This document shows positions 26,516-35,110 of a DNA stretch of 64,000 nt, in pieces (within the stretch, counting starts at the first letter, position 1; the number at the start of each line of letters is the position of its first letter). The position numbers were made by a program, and so were the translations under genes. The stretch is from Pedobacter sp. BS3 (GTDB taxonomy: Bacteria > Bacteroidota > Bacteroidia > Sphingobacteriales > Sphingobacteriaceae). The stretch lies in NCBI RefSeq assembly GCF_008274585.1, contig NZ_VTRT01000001.1:1-64000 (forward strand). Direction: 5' to 3'. The notes beneath the pieces were generated by a model that saw only the letters and a program-made list of their open reading frames with translations, was not told where the DNA came from and made no database searches.

Positions 26516-28339
26516 TTACCAGCCGGGATTTTGGGGGAAACCGGGGTATATCTGAACCTGATATTTGAAGAAAGGCAGCCAGTAATGCTTGTCTTCAAAT
26601 ACCCGCGTACCGATCTGTACCCTGTTGAAGTATGTCCAGTTCTTATCGAATGTTACACTGTAGATCTTTTTGTATTCATCTAAGTGGGCTACATGCCAGC
26701 GACGAATGTCGAACCAGCGATGGCCTTCGGCAAAAAACTCAACAGAAAGCTCGTTCCATATCCGTTTACGGAATGTATCCTTATCGCCTGTAAACCTGGT
26801 GTTTACATTAGGCATATTGGCCCGGTTACGCACTTTATTCACAGCGTCTACTGCGGTAAGGCTTAAGCCTCCTGCTGTTCCGGCAGGGCCGGCAAACTCA
26901 TTCACTGCCTCGGCATAGATCATGTACACTTCGGCCAAGCGCATGTGCGGGGTAACAAACACAAACTTATCCCACTCCTGGTCCACATTATTTACCGTGA
27001 TCGGCTGGTATTTATGAGAAACATACGGTGTACGCATTTCACCAGGGTTTCCTTCGGGTGAGTCCCGCCCGGCTTTGTGCGTTGTGGTTCCGTCATCACT
27101 ATAACTTTGCAGCTTATTCGCCTCGGCATTTTTAACGGTTACATAATCACGGTCTACATAAATACCTGCCCGGAACCGGGGATCACGGTTATCCCAGGGG
27201 CGCAAAGGGTTGTAAAGGGTCTGAGCCGGATCATCATACGGTAAACCGTTGGTCATTTCAAACATATCTACCAGGTTCTGTGTAGGCGCTTCGGTTATAG
27301 AGTTGCCGCCCAAACGGCCAAGTCCCATATTCCGCCCTAAGAAATTCTTATACCTGCCAGCTCCCGATCCATTACCTGTCCGTTCAAAAATAGTTTCTGA
27401 TGTCCACGGATATTGGCCATTTATTTTAGCGAAATTATCCTGGTAATTGGCGAAGGGAACCAATGCGTACACGCCGTTATCTGCCAGCTTGATCACCTCG
27501 GCAGCTGCTTCGGCCGCACGTTTCATCAGATCAAGGTCGTACGTATAAGCACCTCCGGATTCATGCACCATTGTGGGACTGCCGGCATAGAGCAAGGCAC
27601 GGGCTTTAAACGCCAGCGCTGCACCCCGGGTAGCCCGGCCGGCAGTGGCCCCTACAATCAGTTTACCAACATCTGTTTTATCCCAATCGGCTGGTAATAA
27701 CTCGGCCGCCTTGTCAAAATCGGCAACTATCTTATCGGTAGTTTGCCGGTAGTTAAGGCGGGGAATATTGATATTCTCATCCGGCAGCAGGTAATGGTCT
27801 ACATAAGGCAGGCCCCCGAAACAACGGGCAATTTCAAAATGGAAAAACGCCCTGAAAAAATAAGCCTGTCCTTCTATCAGGCGCTTCTGTTCATCGGTGG
27901 CATTAGCCAGTAACGGCAGCTTATCTAAAGCCAGGTTGGCGGCACGAATACCTTTCCAGCCGCTGGCCCAGATACCCGCATTATCACCATTAAGGTCTTT
28001 AGTGGTGGAGGTAGAAAAGTTGTTATGGATACCGCCGCCATCTGTTTCGCCGGTTATGCCGGTATAATCGCCCAGCTCAGCTTTTTTCTCTGTAGAGTAG
28101 TTTTGTACGGATGCAAAATGATCGGCCAGGTTCATGGATGTGGTAAAATCCGTCTGGCAATAATCGGTAACATACGAGTAGCATTGGTCTACAAATCCCT
28201 GAAAAGCATTGTAGTTACTGAATACATCCTGATCTGATACTTTGGCATCAGGCGTCTGATCCAGGTACTTCTGGCATGAGCTTGCAGCTACTAAAACCGA
28301 AGTAACCACAACATAAGTCAGTATTTTTTTCATTTTCAT
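26516..28339 (-). CDS. SusD/RagB-family lipoprotein (SusD-1)
   Basis: This 607-residue protein has a lipoprotein signal with cysteine at about residue 22 (VLVAASSCQKYLDQTP). Family landmarks are AYFFRAFFHFEIARCFGGLPYVD, given here as AYFFRAFFHFEIARCF, then MRLAEVYMIYAEAVNE, VNKVRNRA and IWNELSVEFFAEGHRWFDIR. It is the lid and binding partner of SusC-1, which ends 13 bp upstream. Size and architecture are ordinary for the family. ATG codons at residues 1 and 3 are both possible starts. Confidence 0.95.
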   Translation of the reverse strand: MKMKKILTYVVVTSVLVAASSCQKYLDQTPDAKVSDQDVFSNYNAFQGFVDQCYSYVTDYCQTDFTTSMNLADHFASVQNYSTEKKAELGDYTGITGETDGGGIHNNFSTSTTKDLNGDNAGIWASGWKGIRAANLALDKLPLLANATDEQKRLIEGQAYFFRAFFHFEIARCFGGLPYVDHYLLPDENINIPRLNYRQTTDKIVADFDKAAELLPADWDKTDVGKLIVGATAGRATRGAALAFKARALLYAGSPTMVHESGGAYTYDLDLMKRAAEAAAEVIKLADNGVYALVPFANYQDNFAKINGQYPWTSETIFERTGNGSGAGRYKNFLGRNMGLGRLGGNSITEAPTQNLVDMFEMTNGLPYDDPAQTLYNPLRPWDNRDPRFRAGIYVDRDYVTVKNAEANKLQSYSDDGTTTHKAGRDSPEGNPGEMRTPYVSHKYQPITVNNVDQEWDKFVFVTPHMRLAEVYMIYAEAVNEFAGPAGTAGGLSLTAVDAVNKVRNRANMPNVNTRFTGDKDTFRKRIWNELSVEFFAEGHRWFDIRRWHVAHLDEYKKIYSVTFDKNWTYFNRVQIGTRVFEDKHYWLPFFKYQVQIYPGFPQNPGW

Positions 28340-28352
28340 GATATTATCTTGT

Positions 28353-31300
28353 TTAAAAACCTACCGCTAAGCCCAATGTATAGCTCCGGGTTAATGGATA
28401 AGATAAGGTACGGTTTGCCAGGCCGCCGTTCTGCGATTCGCGGTCTTCACGCATCTTGCTCCATAACGCCAGGTTATATCCCCGCAGAAATACCTGCAGC
28501 CGCGACAGGTTCAGCTTTTTCAATACACTTTTGTTAAAGCTATAGCCCAGCTCGGCGCTTTTAATACGGGTGTATGAGGCGTCTTCCACGTTAAATTCCC
28601 CTTTAGGCGAAGTGGTATACAAGCGTAAGCCAGGGTAAGTGGCCGACGTTGTTCTGCCGGCAGCCGGATTCCAGGAGGCATCTGCAATGAAATCATTAAT
28701 TACGGTGTACCCTTCATTAAATTCGATGTGGTTGGTTACAAAGCTTACATTCCAGGCCCCGTAGAATAATATGCCGGCATTAAAGCCTTTGTAATTGAAA
28801 CCCAGGTTCAGGCTGTGCGTGTACTGCGGAACACCATTATAAGCATAGGGCGCAGCATCTTTGTTATCAATATAACCATCGGCATTGAAATCAATTATCC
28901 GGAAATCGCCGGGCAACCGCTGGGTATTATCCAACGCCATCACACCGGTATAGATCTCGTCCCACGACTGCATAATGCCCTGGCTGAGCTGGGTACGGAT
29001 CTGCCCGATGGAATAACCCGCCCGTTTCTGGTAATCGGGGCGCAATGGCGCATCGTCAGCGGCTAATATCTTATTCTTATTAAAGCTTTGGGTATAACGT
29101 ACATCAAAGCCTATTTTATTGGCAAACTGATGTCTATAGGCCAGGTCAAGCTCCCAACCCTGGTTCTTAACTTCGCCCAGGTTTGCCGATGGCAGTGCCG
29201 CCCCAAATATATCGTTGCTGGTACGCATATCGGCCGATACAAATACATCGGTATTTCTTGCCCAGTAATAATCAAAAGTCAGGTTTAGCTTATCTTTAAA
29301 GAAAGCGGCATCAACACCCACATTCTGCTTGTGTGCGGTCTCCCAGTGAATATTCGGATTAGGTATATCGCCTTCCAGGGTAATGGGTAAACCGGTTGAC
29401 ACTTCGAATGGCGAACCGAAGGTCCATTTCCGGGTCAAGGGGTTCCAACTGCCTACGTATTGCCAGCGCTTTATATCCTGATCATTACCTACCCAACCGT
29501 TAGAGTACCTGAACTTCATCTGATCTACAAACGGTAAGGCTTTTTTAAAGAATTTCTCATTGGATATTACCCAGCCAAATGCCATAGATGGGAAAAAGCC
29601 GAAGCGATATTTCCGGTCAAACTTCTCAGAACCGTTGTACGCCGCGTTAATTTCGACCAGGTATTTTGAATCATAGCCATAAGTAATACGTCCTACCCAA
29701 TCTTCACGATAGTTCAGGAAGTCCGCATCCCAGGCCGATTCCGAACGCTTGAACAGGGCCAAACCAGAGACATCGTGCTTACCGAATGTGCGGGCATAAT
29801 TAAAATTGACCTGGTAATCGGTAGTCCGACGAAAAACCTTGCTATTACTTCCGCCTGGTAAAATAGAATATTCATCGGTATACTGATTGGGGAGGTCGGT
29901 ATAATTGTAGCCATTCGGTATAGAGGTTGGATAGGTATAAATGGCATACTGATCCCACTGATCTTCCGGTAAACCCAGCACGCTTGGCGGAATATATTTC
30001 ATTACCACGCCATCGTCAGCAATAACATGACGTGTAGTATAATAGCTATCCATTGAAAGCCGGCCACCAACAGAGAAACCCTTCGTGATAAAATCCAGCT
30101 TCTGATCCAGCACCAGGTCTGTGTTGATCTGGGTACGGTTATCACTCTTTACCCCGTTAAAGTTTACGGCGGTTATACCGTTGTAAAACTTATCGTCTGA
30201 CGGGTTCTGCCCCCATGTGCCATCAGAGTACCGTACGGGATAAACATCCGGCGGATGCCCGTAGAGCGATTTCCAGAAAGTAGCATAGTCACTATTATTA
30301 CCGTTGGGACTTTTTTGTATACCGTATAATCCCGACAGGTTAACGCTTAACCTGGTGGATGAGGTGATATTAAAATCCACGTTACTTCTGAAATTAAACC
30401 GATCATACGTAAAGGATGGCGTATAACCCTGCCCGTAATCCTTAGTGGCTATCAGGTCGCCCTGGCGCAGGTACGATAGCGAGCCGAAATATTTGGCAAA
30501 CTTGGTACCGCCGTTTACATTAATGTTGGCCCGCTGCGAGGTAGAGTAATTACGGGTATATTCATCCAGCCAGTTCACATCGGGATATAGATCGGGATAT
30601 TCCTGTGTTTTGTAATAGTTCAGTATCTGCTGCGGTTTGTACTGCTGCCATGAGCTGGGATTTACGGCCATTTCATTCACTATAGCTATGTTTTTCTGAA
30701 CATTACCATCGTACGAATTCATTACCGTTGGCTGCCGCGATAAGGTATTGATCATGGTTTCGGCATCTACGTTTAATGTTGCCGTACCCTGCCTGCCCCG
30801 TTTGGTGGTGATCAGGATAACGCCATTAGCTCCTTTAACCCCGAATACCGCAGTGGCAGAAGCATCTTTCAAAATAGAAATCTTATCGATCTCGAACGCG
30901 TCTACATTATCTATACTACGCTCAACGCCATCTACCAAAATGAGCGGCGATGCCCCATTCCAGGTTGATTGTCCGCGAATAAATATTTGTGTAGCCTGGT
31001 CATTAGGGCCTGAGCCTCCGGGCAGGCTGGTTGACTGTATGGTTGCCAGGCCCGGCAGCAAACCGGAAAGCGCATTGGCCACCTCGGGCACGTTTTGCCG
31101 CAAAATGTTATCGCCACTGGTCTGCACAATTGCAGCTACTACACTCTCTTTTTTCTGGCTGCCATAGCCCACAACTACTACCTCATCCAGCGCTTTTGAA
31201 TCTGCAACAAGCTTTACGTTTAAGCTTGTCTGCTGTGCTTCTAACGGTATTTCCTGTGTAACAAAGCCTATGCTGGTAAATACCAGAACCGGGCCTTTTT

Positions 31301-31535
31301 CGTCTTTAAGCCTTAAACTGTAGTGACCGCTGGCATCAGAAGTGGTACCATTTGGCTGCCCTTTCTGCCTTATACTCACGCCCGGTAAGATCTCTCCCGA
31401 TTTAGCATCTGTAATTCTACCGGATATCGTTCGTGTTTGCGCAAAGGCAACAGTAAACGTTAAGGTAAATACCACTAACAGAGAAATAAACTTTACACAC
31501 ACCGGACCGCCAATCCTGGGTAAATATTTGCTCAT
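28353..31535 (-). CDS. SusC/RagA-family TonB-linked outer-membrane transporter (SusC-1)
   Basis: This 1060-residue protein has a signal peptide (LLVVFTLTFTVAFAQ). A carboxypeptidase-regulatory-like domain spans about 36-110 (ISGRITDAKSGEILPGVSI). DEVVVVGYG lies at 117-125 as the TonB-proximal signature. The plug includes SPLILVDGVERS and GVILITTKRG, and a large barrel follows. It is the first gene of the minus-strand glycan locus, so the promoter for SusC-1 through the DUF1735 gene should lie in 31536-32092. No regulator gene is next to it. Confidence 0.96.
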   Translation of the reverse strand: MSKYLPRIGGPVCVKFISLLVVFTLTFTVAFAQTRTISGRITDAKSGEILPGVSIRQKGQPNGTTSDASGHYSLRLKDEKGPVLVFTSIGFVTQEIPLEAQQTSLNVKLVADSKALDEVVVVGYGSQKKESVVAAIVQTSGDNILRQNVPEVANALSGLLPGLATIQSTSLPGGSGPNDQATQIFIRGQSTWNGASPLILVDGVERSIDNVDAFEIDKISILKDASATAVFGVKGANGVILITTKRGRQGTATLNVDAETMINTLSRQPTVMNSYDGNVQKNIAIVNEMAVNPSSWQQYKPQQILNYYKTQEYPDLYPDVNWLDEYTRNYSTSQRANINVNGGTKFAKYFGSLSYLRQGDLIATKDYGQGYTPSFTYDRFNFRSNVDFNITSSTRLSVNLSGLYGIQKSPNGNNSDYATFWKSLYGHPPDVYPVRYSDGTWGQNPSDDKFYNGITAVNFNGVKSDNRTQINTDLVLDQKLDFITKGFSVGGRLSMDSYYTTRHVIADDGVVMKYIPPSVLGLPEDQWDQYAIYTYPTSIPNGYNYTDLPNQYTDEYSILPGGSNSKVFRRTTDYQVNFNYARTFGKHDVSGLALFKRSESAWDADFLNYREDWVGRITYGYDSKYLVEINAAYNGSEKFDRKYRFGFFPSMAFGWVISNEKFFKKALPFVDQMKFRYSNGWVGNDQDIKRWQYVGSWNPLTRKWTFGSPFEVSTGLPITLEGDIPNPNIHWETAHKQNVGVDAAFFKDKLNLTFDYYWARNTDVFVSADMRTSNDIFGAALPSANLGEVKNQGWELDLAYRHQFANKIGFDVRYTQSFNKNKILAADDAPLRPDYQKRAGYSIGQIRTQLSQGIMQSWDEIYTGVMALDNTQRLPGDFRIIDFNADGYIDNKDAAPYAYNGVPQYTHSLNLGFNYKGFNAGILFYGAWNVSFVTNHIEFNEGYTVINDFIADASWNPAAGRTTSATYPGLRLYTTSPKGEFNVEDASYTRIKSAELGYSFNKSVLKKLNLSRLQVFLRGYNLALWSKMREDRESQNGGLANRTLSYPLTRSYTLGLAVGF

Positions 31536-32081
31536 CGTTTAATTTGCTTTAATTATATGATATATGAGTTTGGTTAATTTGTTAGAATAAAGATACAGGC
31601 CTGGCCAGGTCAAAATTGTACCACTTTTTACCTGAATTTGGAAATCATAAAAACAAAAATTTTATACATTATAATTACAATTATTTGATTATAAGAAGTT
31701 TATGTAACATACAATAGCATACTTCATGCTATAAATTATATCCTAAATAATAGGGTTGGAGACACAAATCCATATACACCTGTATTTTATCATACTGATC
31801 CGGGAAGCACTTTGGAGGAACATCTCCGGGCAGGTTATCCGGCATTCAGATACTTGTTCCGTACATACCCAAAGGCTTTTTGTACGGAAATGGATATTTG
31901 TAGTGCATCCTATTGTGTAGGGCCTCAATCGTATTCACTGCTTGCCTGTTATTCTTCATGGAGGCAAATATAGTATAAATCACAATAATCTATAATTTCT
32001 GTAGATTAAATATCTTATCAATTATACTCCGTTCAATGTTGTTTTGTTCGCTAAATAATATTCAATTAGATTGTAAGCTCG
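31536..32081. other. Intergenic region between the divergent SusC-1 and DUF4286 genes
   Basis: About 550 bp of AT-rich DNA without a credible gene. A 61-codon open frame at 31743-31928 has low-complexity, cysteine-rich content and no family resemblance. The SusC-1 side holds a promoter-like -7 element and a 10-bp palindrome (31588-31609). No tRNA or hairpin terminator was recognised. Confidence 0.6.
31588..31609 (-). promoter_or_regulatory. Candidate -7 element and palindrome upstream of SusC-1
   Basis: On the minus strand TATCTTTA (31588-31595) matches 7 of 8 positions of the Bacteroidota -7 consensus TAnnTTTG, 52 bp upstream of the SusC-1 ATG. Directly upstream is the perfect palindrome CCTGGCCAGG (31600-31609), overlapping the spacer. 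A TTTG lies only 15 bases away instead of 19-21, so the -33 box is poor. The promoter may need an activator or an alternative sigma factor; the palindrome is a candidate operator. Both are inferences. Confidence 0.35.
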
Positions 32082-32089
32082 TATCTTCG
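32082..32089 (+). promoter_or_regulatory. Candidate -7 element for the DUF4286-rfbC-dinB unit
   Basis: TATCTTCG matches 7 of 8 positions of TAnnTTTG and ends 3 bp before the ATG at 32093. The mRNA would then be leaderless or nearly so. No clear -33 TTTG is present at the right distance. Confidence 0.4.
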
Positions 32090-32092
32090 CAC

Positions 32093-32401
32093 ATGCTATT
32101 ATATAATGTTACAGTTATTGTAAATGAAGCAATAGAAGATGCCTGGCTTGCGTGGATAAAAAATGAACATATTCCTGAAGTAATGTCTGCCGGCGCCTTT
32201 GTTTCTCAACGACTGTTAAAAGTACTTAACTCGCCAAACGAGGGCGTTACCTATTGCCTGCAATACATTGCAGATTCCCAAAATGCCATCAATCATTATT
32301 CGTTAACATTTGAGCAGGAGCACCTGGCACAACATTATCAGAATTTTGGCCAGGGTGTTGCCTTGTTTAATACACTTATGGAATTTATAGACCACCAATG
32401 A
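32093..32401 (+). CDS. DUF4286 family protein
   Basis: This is 102 residues when read from the ATG at 32093 (MLLYNVTVIVNEAIEDAWLAW). An in-frame ATG 57 bp further upstream exists, but the family starts with (M)xxYNVTV, and the -7-like element lies between the two. Conserved features include HIPEVMSAG and TYCLQYIAD. It is a small soluble ferredoxin-like alpha/beta protein common in Bacteroidota with no established function. It overlaps rfbC by 4 bp (ATGA), so the two are translationally coupled. Confidence 0.85.
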   Translation: MLLYNVTVIVNEAIEDAWLAWIKNEHIPEVMSAGAFVSQRLLKVLNSPNEGVTYCLQYIADSQNAINHYSLTFEQEHLAQHYQNFGQGVALFNTLMEFIDHQ

Positions 32402-32946
32402 ATTTTATAGAAACGTCTATACACGACCTGCTCCTGATTGAACCTAAGATCTGGAGAGATGAACGCGGTTATTTTTACGAAAGCTACAACAATAAGGTAT
32501 TTGCCGAAGCCGGTATTCATGCAGAATTTGTCCAGGATAATCAATCGTTCTCACAACGGGGCACTTTACGCGGATTACATGCGCAGGCTGATCCATTTGC
32601 GCAAGGCAAACTGGTTAGGGTAATACAGGGAAAAGTGCTGGACATCGCCGTAGATATCCGGAAAAGCTCACCTACTTATGGCCGGCATTATTCGGTTGAG
32701 TTATCGGGCGAAAACTTCAGGATGTTATGGGTTCCACCTGGTTTTTTGCATGGTTTTGTAACCCTCGAAGACCAAACCATTTTTTCTTACAAGGTTACTA
32801 ACCTATATAACAAGGCATCTGAAATTGGTGTGCGCTGGAATGATCCGGATCTGAACCTGGACTGGGGAATTGACCCCGGCGAAGCCATACTATCTGAAAA
32901 AGACCAGGTATTGCCTTTCTTTAAAGACTTACAAAGTCCCTTTTAA
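32398..32946 (+). CDS. rfbC: dTDP-4-dehydrorhamnose 3,5-epimerase
   Basis: This 182-residue cupin enzyme has the full length of the family. It shows the substrate- and dTDP-binding motifs DERGYFYESYN, QDNQSFSQRGTLRGLHAQ (catalytic His at residue 61), KLVRVIQGKVLDIAVDIR, and WVPPGFLHGF. A Tyr at about 131 (FSYKVTNLY) and a trailing RWNDPDL are also conserved. The enzyme epimerises C3 and C5 of dTDP-4-keto-6-deoxyglucose on the way to dTDP-L-rhamnose for surface polysaccharide. The other rml genes are not next to it. It overlaps the DUF4286 gene. Confidence 0.95.
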   Translation: MNFIETSIHDLLLIEPKIWRDERGYFYESYNNKVFAEAGIHAEFVQDNQSFSQRGTLRGLHAQADPFAQGKLVRVIQGKVLDIAVDIRKSSPTYGRHYSVELSGENFRMLWVPPGFLHGFVTLEDQTIFSYKVTNLYNKASEIGVRWNDPDLNLDWGIDPGEAILSEKDQVLPFFKDLQSPF

Positions 32947-32987
32947 TTTTTAAGCGCTGTTTGATAAAACACTATTACTACAATATA

Positions 32988-33452
32988 ATGAATCATTCTT
33001 TTGACATACTGAAAACCACCCGTAACAATTTCCTGGCATTAACAGAAAATCTTTCGCTTGATGATCTGAATAAAATTCCGGCAAACTTTAATAATAACAT
33101 TATCTGGAATCTGGGGCATATTGTCTCATCACAGCAATCGCTTTGTTATAAACTTTCGGGACTCACGCCGCATGTTAGTAATGAATTTATGGCTAAATAC
33201 GGCAAAGGAACCAAGCCGGAAGGCCCGGTATCGCAGGAAGAGGTTGACCTGATCCGCTCGCTGGCGATATCTTTAGCCAATCAAACTATAGCCGATTACC
33301 AGGCCGGACTGTTTAAAACGTACACCGAATATACCACCAGCTATGGCATTACCCTGCATAACATAGATGAGGCTATTTTATTTGTAAACACACACGAGGG
33401 TTTGCACTATGGCTATGCTATGGCTCTGAAACGGGCAATCAGGATGTATTGA
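32988..33452 (+). CDS. DinB-superfamily (DinB_2) putative metal-binding protein
   Basis: This is 154 residues from the ATG at 32988; a longer in-frame TTG start at 32961 is unlikely. It is a four-helix-bundle protein. The metal-ligand histidines of the DinB/YfiT fold are in WNLGHIVSSQQSL and HEGLHYGYAMAL. The family includes thiol transferases and stress-induced proteins, but many members have no known activity. It lies 41 bp after rfbC on the same strand, and a hairpin follows at 33512-33553. Confidence 0.85.
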   Translation: MNHSFDILKTTRNNFLALTENLSLDDLNKIPANFNNNIIWNLGHIVSSQQSLCYKLSGLTPHVSNEFMAKYGKGTKPEGPVSQEEVDLIRSLAISLANQTIADYQAGLFKTYTEYTTSYGITLHNIDEAILFVNTHEGLHYGYAMALKRAIRMY

Positions 33453-33457
33453 GGCTG

Positions 33458-33477
33458 AGGATAAGATTGAGGGTTGA
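33458..33477. repeat. 20-bp exact repeat, copy 1
   Basis: The 20-mer beginning AGGATAAGATTG recurs exactly at 34037-34056. The two copies bracket the small membrane-protein gene at 33632. The surrounding bases (GATTGAG, GGTTGAG) have a heptamer flavour like the other arrays in this window. Confidence 0.7.
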
Positions 33478-33511
33478 GTTATGCTATTAAAAGGCTACCT
33501 GAGTATTGAGG

Positions 33512-33553
33512 CTTACAAAGTTTACTTTTCAGCTTGATATTAAACTTTGTAAG
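33512..33553 (+). terminator. 13-bp inverted repeat after the DinB-like gene
   Basis: Perfect arms CTTACAAAGTTTA (33512-33524) and TAAACTTTGTAAG (33541-33553) are separated by 16 bases, 60 bp after the DinB-like stop codon. There is no U-tract. It can end transcription from either side or be a dispersed palindrome. Confidence 0.5.
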
Positions 33554-33631
33554 TCTATAAACGCAAACATGGAGTCTCACCTCGGCTCTCTACAAAGAAG
33601 AGGAAGCCAACTTATGAGTGACTTTAGACAA

Positions 33632-33835
33632 TTAGCTTCTTAATAAAATAGTGGCGTATAAGCCTAGTATCATTATTGTAAGCGTTATAAAAATACTAAG
33701 CTGCCATCTGCCTTGTTCCTTAAATCCTCTTTCCAAATCTTCTTTGGTAGCCAGATGCCTTGTTTGTTGCTGAATATCTTTTTCTATTTTTTCTTCTATA
33801 TATGCTGTAAGATTTTCTGCTGTTTCTTTACCCAT
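33632..33835 (-). CDS. Small coiled-coil protein with C-terminal membrane anchor
   Basis: This 67-residue protein has a charged helical N-terminus (ENLTAYIEEKIEKDIQQQ), then HLATKEDLERGFKEQGRWQ, then one hydrophobic segment (LSIFITLTIMILGLYATILL). The LATKEDLE-plus-membrane-anchor layout is that of small DUF1640/CCDC90-like bacterial proteins. A well-spaced promoter lies upstream (33898-33929), which supports a real gene. The function is unknown. Confidence 0.65.
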   Translation of the reverse strand: MGKETAENLTAYIEEKIEKDIQQQTRHLATKEDLERGFKEQGRWQLSIFITLTIMILGLYATILLRS

Positions 33836-33897
33836 AAAGCATATAAATGTGTTATAGATACCATACTCATAAACTATTCTTTTATTAATAAATAGTT

Positions 33898-33929
33898 TAA
33901 ATATACTAATTTATATAAAAGGGCTCAAA
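33898..33929 (-). promoter_or_regulatory. Promoter of the small membrane-protein gene
   Basis: On the minus strand TTTG (33926-33929), a 20-base spacer and TATATTTA (33898-33905, 7 of 8 matches to TAnnTTTG) form a well-spaced Bacteroidota-type promoter, about 60 bp upstream of the ATG at 33835. An 8-bp inverted repeat (AAACTATT/AATAGTTT) lies just downstream, overlapping the expected start of transcription. Confidence 0.6.
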
Positions 33930-34036
33930 CAAATATTTGTTGTCGTCCATTTTAACCTAAAATCGCAATTCTCCCTGCTGCCTTTCGGTTCCTACTTTAT
34001 CAGATTACCTATGCAAACCGCAGGGTAAATGTATTA

Positions 34037-34056
34037 AGGATAAGATTGAGGGTTGA
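34037..34056. repeat. 20-bp exact repeat, copy 2
   Basis: Identical to 33458-33477, same orientation. It lies beside the REP-like palindrome at 34064. Confidence 0.7.
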
Positions 34057-34063
34057 TTTAAAA

Positions 34064-34095
34064 AACCTCACAGGGTTTTTAAAATCTGTGAGGTT
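34064..34095. repeat. REP-like palindrome
   Basis: Arms AACCTCACAG (34064-34073) and CTGTGAGGTT (34086-34095) flank a 12-base AT-rich loop. It lies about 80 bp after the OmpA-type gene stop on the minus strand and could serve as its terminator, but it looks like a dispersed intergenic palindrome. Confidence 0.7.
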
Positions 34096-34173
34096 CTATG
34101 CCCGGGCTAATCTTTGTTCTTCAATGTCGTTTTGCTTTTGGCCTTAGACCTTTAGCTCCCTGCCTTTCAGCTC

Positions 34174-35013
34174 CTATTTTATCAGATTATACAATTCGTC
34201 GAGCTTCGGCGAAAGCACAATTTCTATACGCCGGTTATGGCTCCGTGCTTCGGGAGTATTGGCTGCATCAATAGGCTGATACTGACCCTTACCTGTTGCA
34301 GTGATGCGGTTATTCTCAATTTTTTGCACTTCGGTTAAATACCGCACAACCGATGTAGCCCGCAGCACGCTCAAATCCCAGTTATCCTTAATTTGTCCCA
34401 GGTTAACCACCTTTTGATTATCAGTATGACCCTCAACCGAAATATTAATATCAGGTTGGGTTTTCAGCACTTTGGCCAGTTCAGCTAAAGCCTGCTTACC
34501 TTTCTCATCAATAATAATGCTGCCACTGCTAAACAGTAGCTTATCGGTTAACGATACATACACTTTTCCATCACGAATATCTACCGATAAGCCGCTTTGT
34601 TTAAAGCCAAGCAATGCCTGCTGCAGTTTTTCTTTCAATGCATTGGTAGCGGCATCGCGTTTACGCAGGGCTTCTTCTACTTCCTTCAACCGTGCTTCAC
34701 GTTTCTTCAGGTCTTCAGACAGCTTGTTAATTTCTGATGAGCTGTTTGCTCGTAGCAACGCATAGTTTTTATCCAGACCAGACACTTTACTTTCCAGCTC
34801 AGCGATACGGCTGTTCATACGTGAGGTATCGGCTTTCAGACGTTGTACCTCTTCTTCCAGGCTTCCTATCTTCACGTTTGCCTGATCCCAGCCTGCCGAA
34901 AGTGAATCCCGCTGCGCTACCAGGGCGTTAAACTTTTTGGTTGACAATACTACGCAGGAATTTAGCGAGGCAGCTAAAAAACAAGCGAAAATGATAAGGA
35001 ATAATTTATTCAT
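34174..35013 (-). CDS. OmpA-family peptidoglycan-associated lipoprotein
   Basis: This is 279 residues from the ATG at 35013, chosen because MNKLFLIIFACFLAASLNSC forms a clean lipoprotein signal with Cys20. ATG 35019 and an upstream TTG are alternatives. A long coiled coil with heptads follows (about 30-130, repeated LEEEV/LESKV/LEEAL). The C-terminal OmpA domain has ISVEGHTDNQKV, NWDLSVLRATSVVRYL and SHNRRIEIVLSP, the peptidoglycan-binding signature. It tethers the outer membrane to the cell wall; the coiled coil sets the spacing. A three-unit heptamer repeat lies just upstream. Confidence 0.93.
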   Translation of the reverse strand: MNKLFLIIFACFLAASLNSCVVLSTKKFNALVAQRDSLSAGWDQANVKIGSLEEEVQRLKADTSRMNSRIAELESKVSGLDKNYALLRANSSSEINKLSEDLKKREARLKEVEEALRKRDAATNALKEKLQQALLGFKQSGLSVDIRDGKVYVSLTDKLLFSSGSIIIDEKGKQALAELAKVLKTQPDINISVEGHTDNQKVVNLGQIKDNWDLSVLRATSVVRYLTEVQKIENNRITATGKGQYQPIDAANTPEARSHNRRIEIVLSPKLDELYNLIK

Positions 35014-35021
35014 GGCCATTA

Positions 35022-35042
35022 AGTCAAAATTCAAAAGTAAAA
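35022..35042. repeat. Three-unit heptamer repeat upstream of the OmpA-type gene
   Basis: Units AGTCAAA, ATTCAAA and AGTAAAA lie 9 bp upstream of the OmpA-type start. On the gene strand they create TACTTTTG (35032-35039), an exact match to the -7 element TAnnTTTG, so the repeat may also provide the promoter. Confidence 0.6.
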
Positions 35043-35110
35043 ACAGTTAACATGCTATAAGCAGGAACAACAAAAATAAATTTACACATCAGTTCATCAT
35101 TTAACTGATG

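Larger units (their letters stand above)
33836..34173. other. Gene-free stretch with promoter, repeats and an OmpA 3'-end echo
   Basis: From right to left, on the minus strand, it holds a REP-like palindrome (34064-34095) and copy 2 of the 20-bp repeat (34037-34056). A 35-base stretch near 33974-34008 resembles the last codons and stop of the neighbouring OmpA gene (shared core TTTATCAGATTA). The promoter of the 67-residue protein completes the stretch. No open frame of note was seen. Confidence 0.6.

Noticed and set aside
31743-31928. 61-codon open frame between SusC-1 and DUF4286
   Set aside because: Cysteine-rich, low-complexity product, no start context or family resemblance, in AT-rich promoter DNA.
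32036-32092. Earlier ATG in frame with the DUF4286 gene
   Set aside because: Adds 19 residues not typical of the family and lies upstream of the -7-like element.
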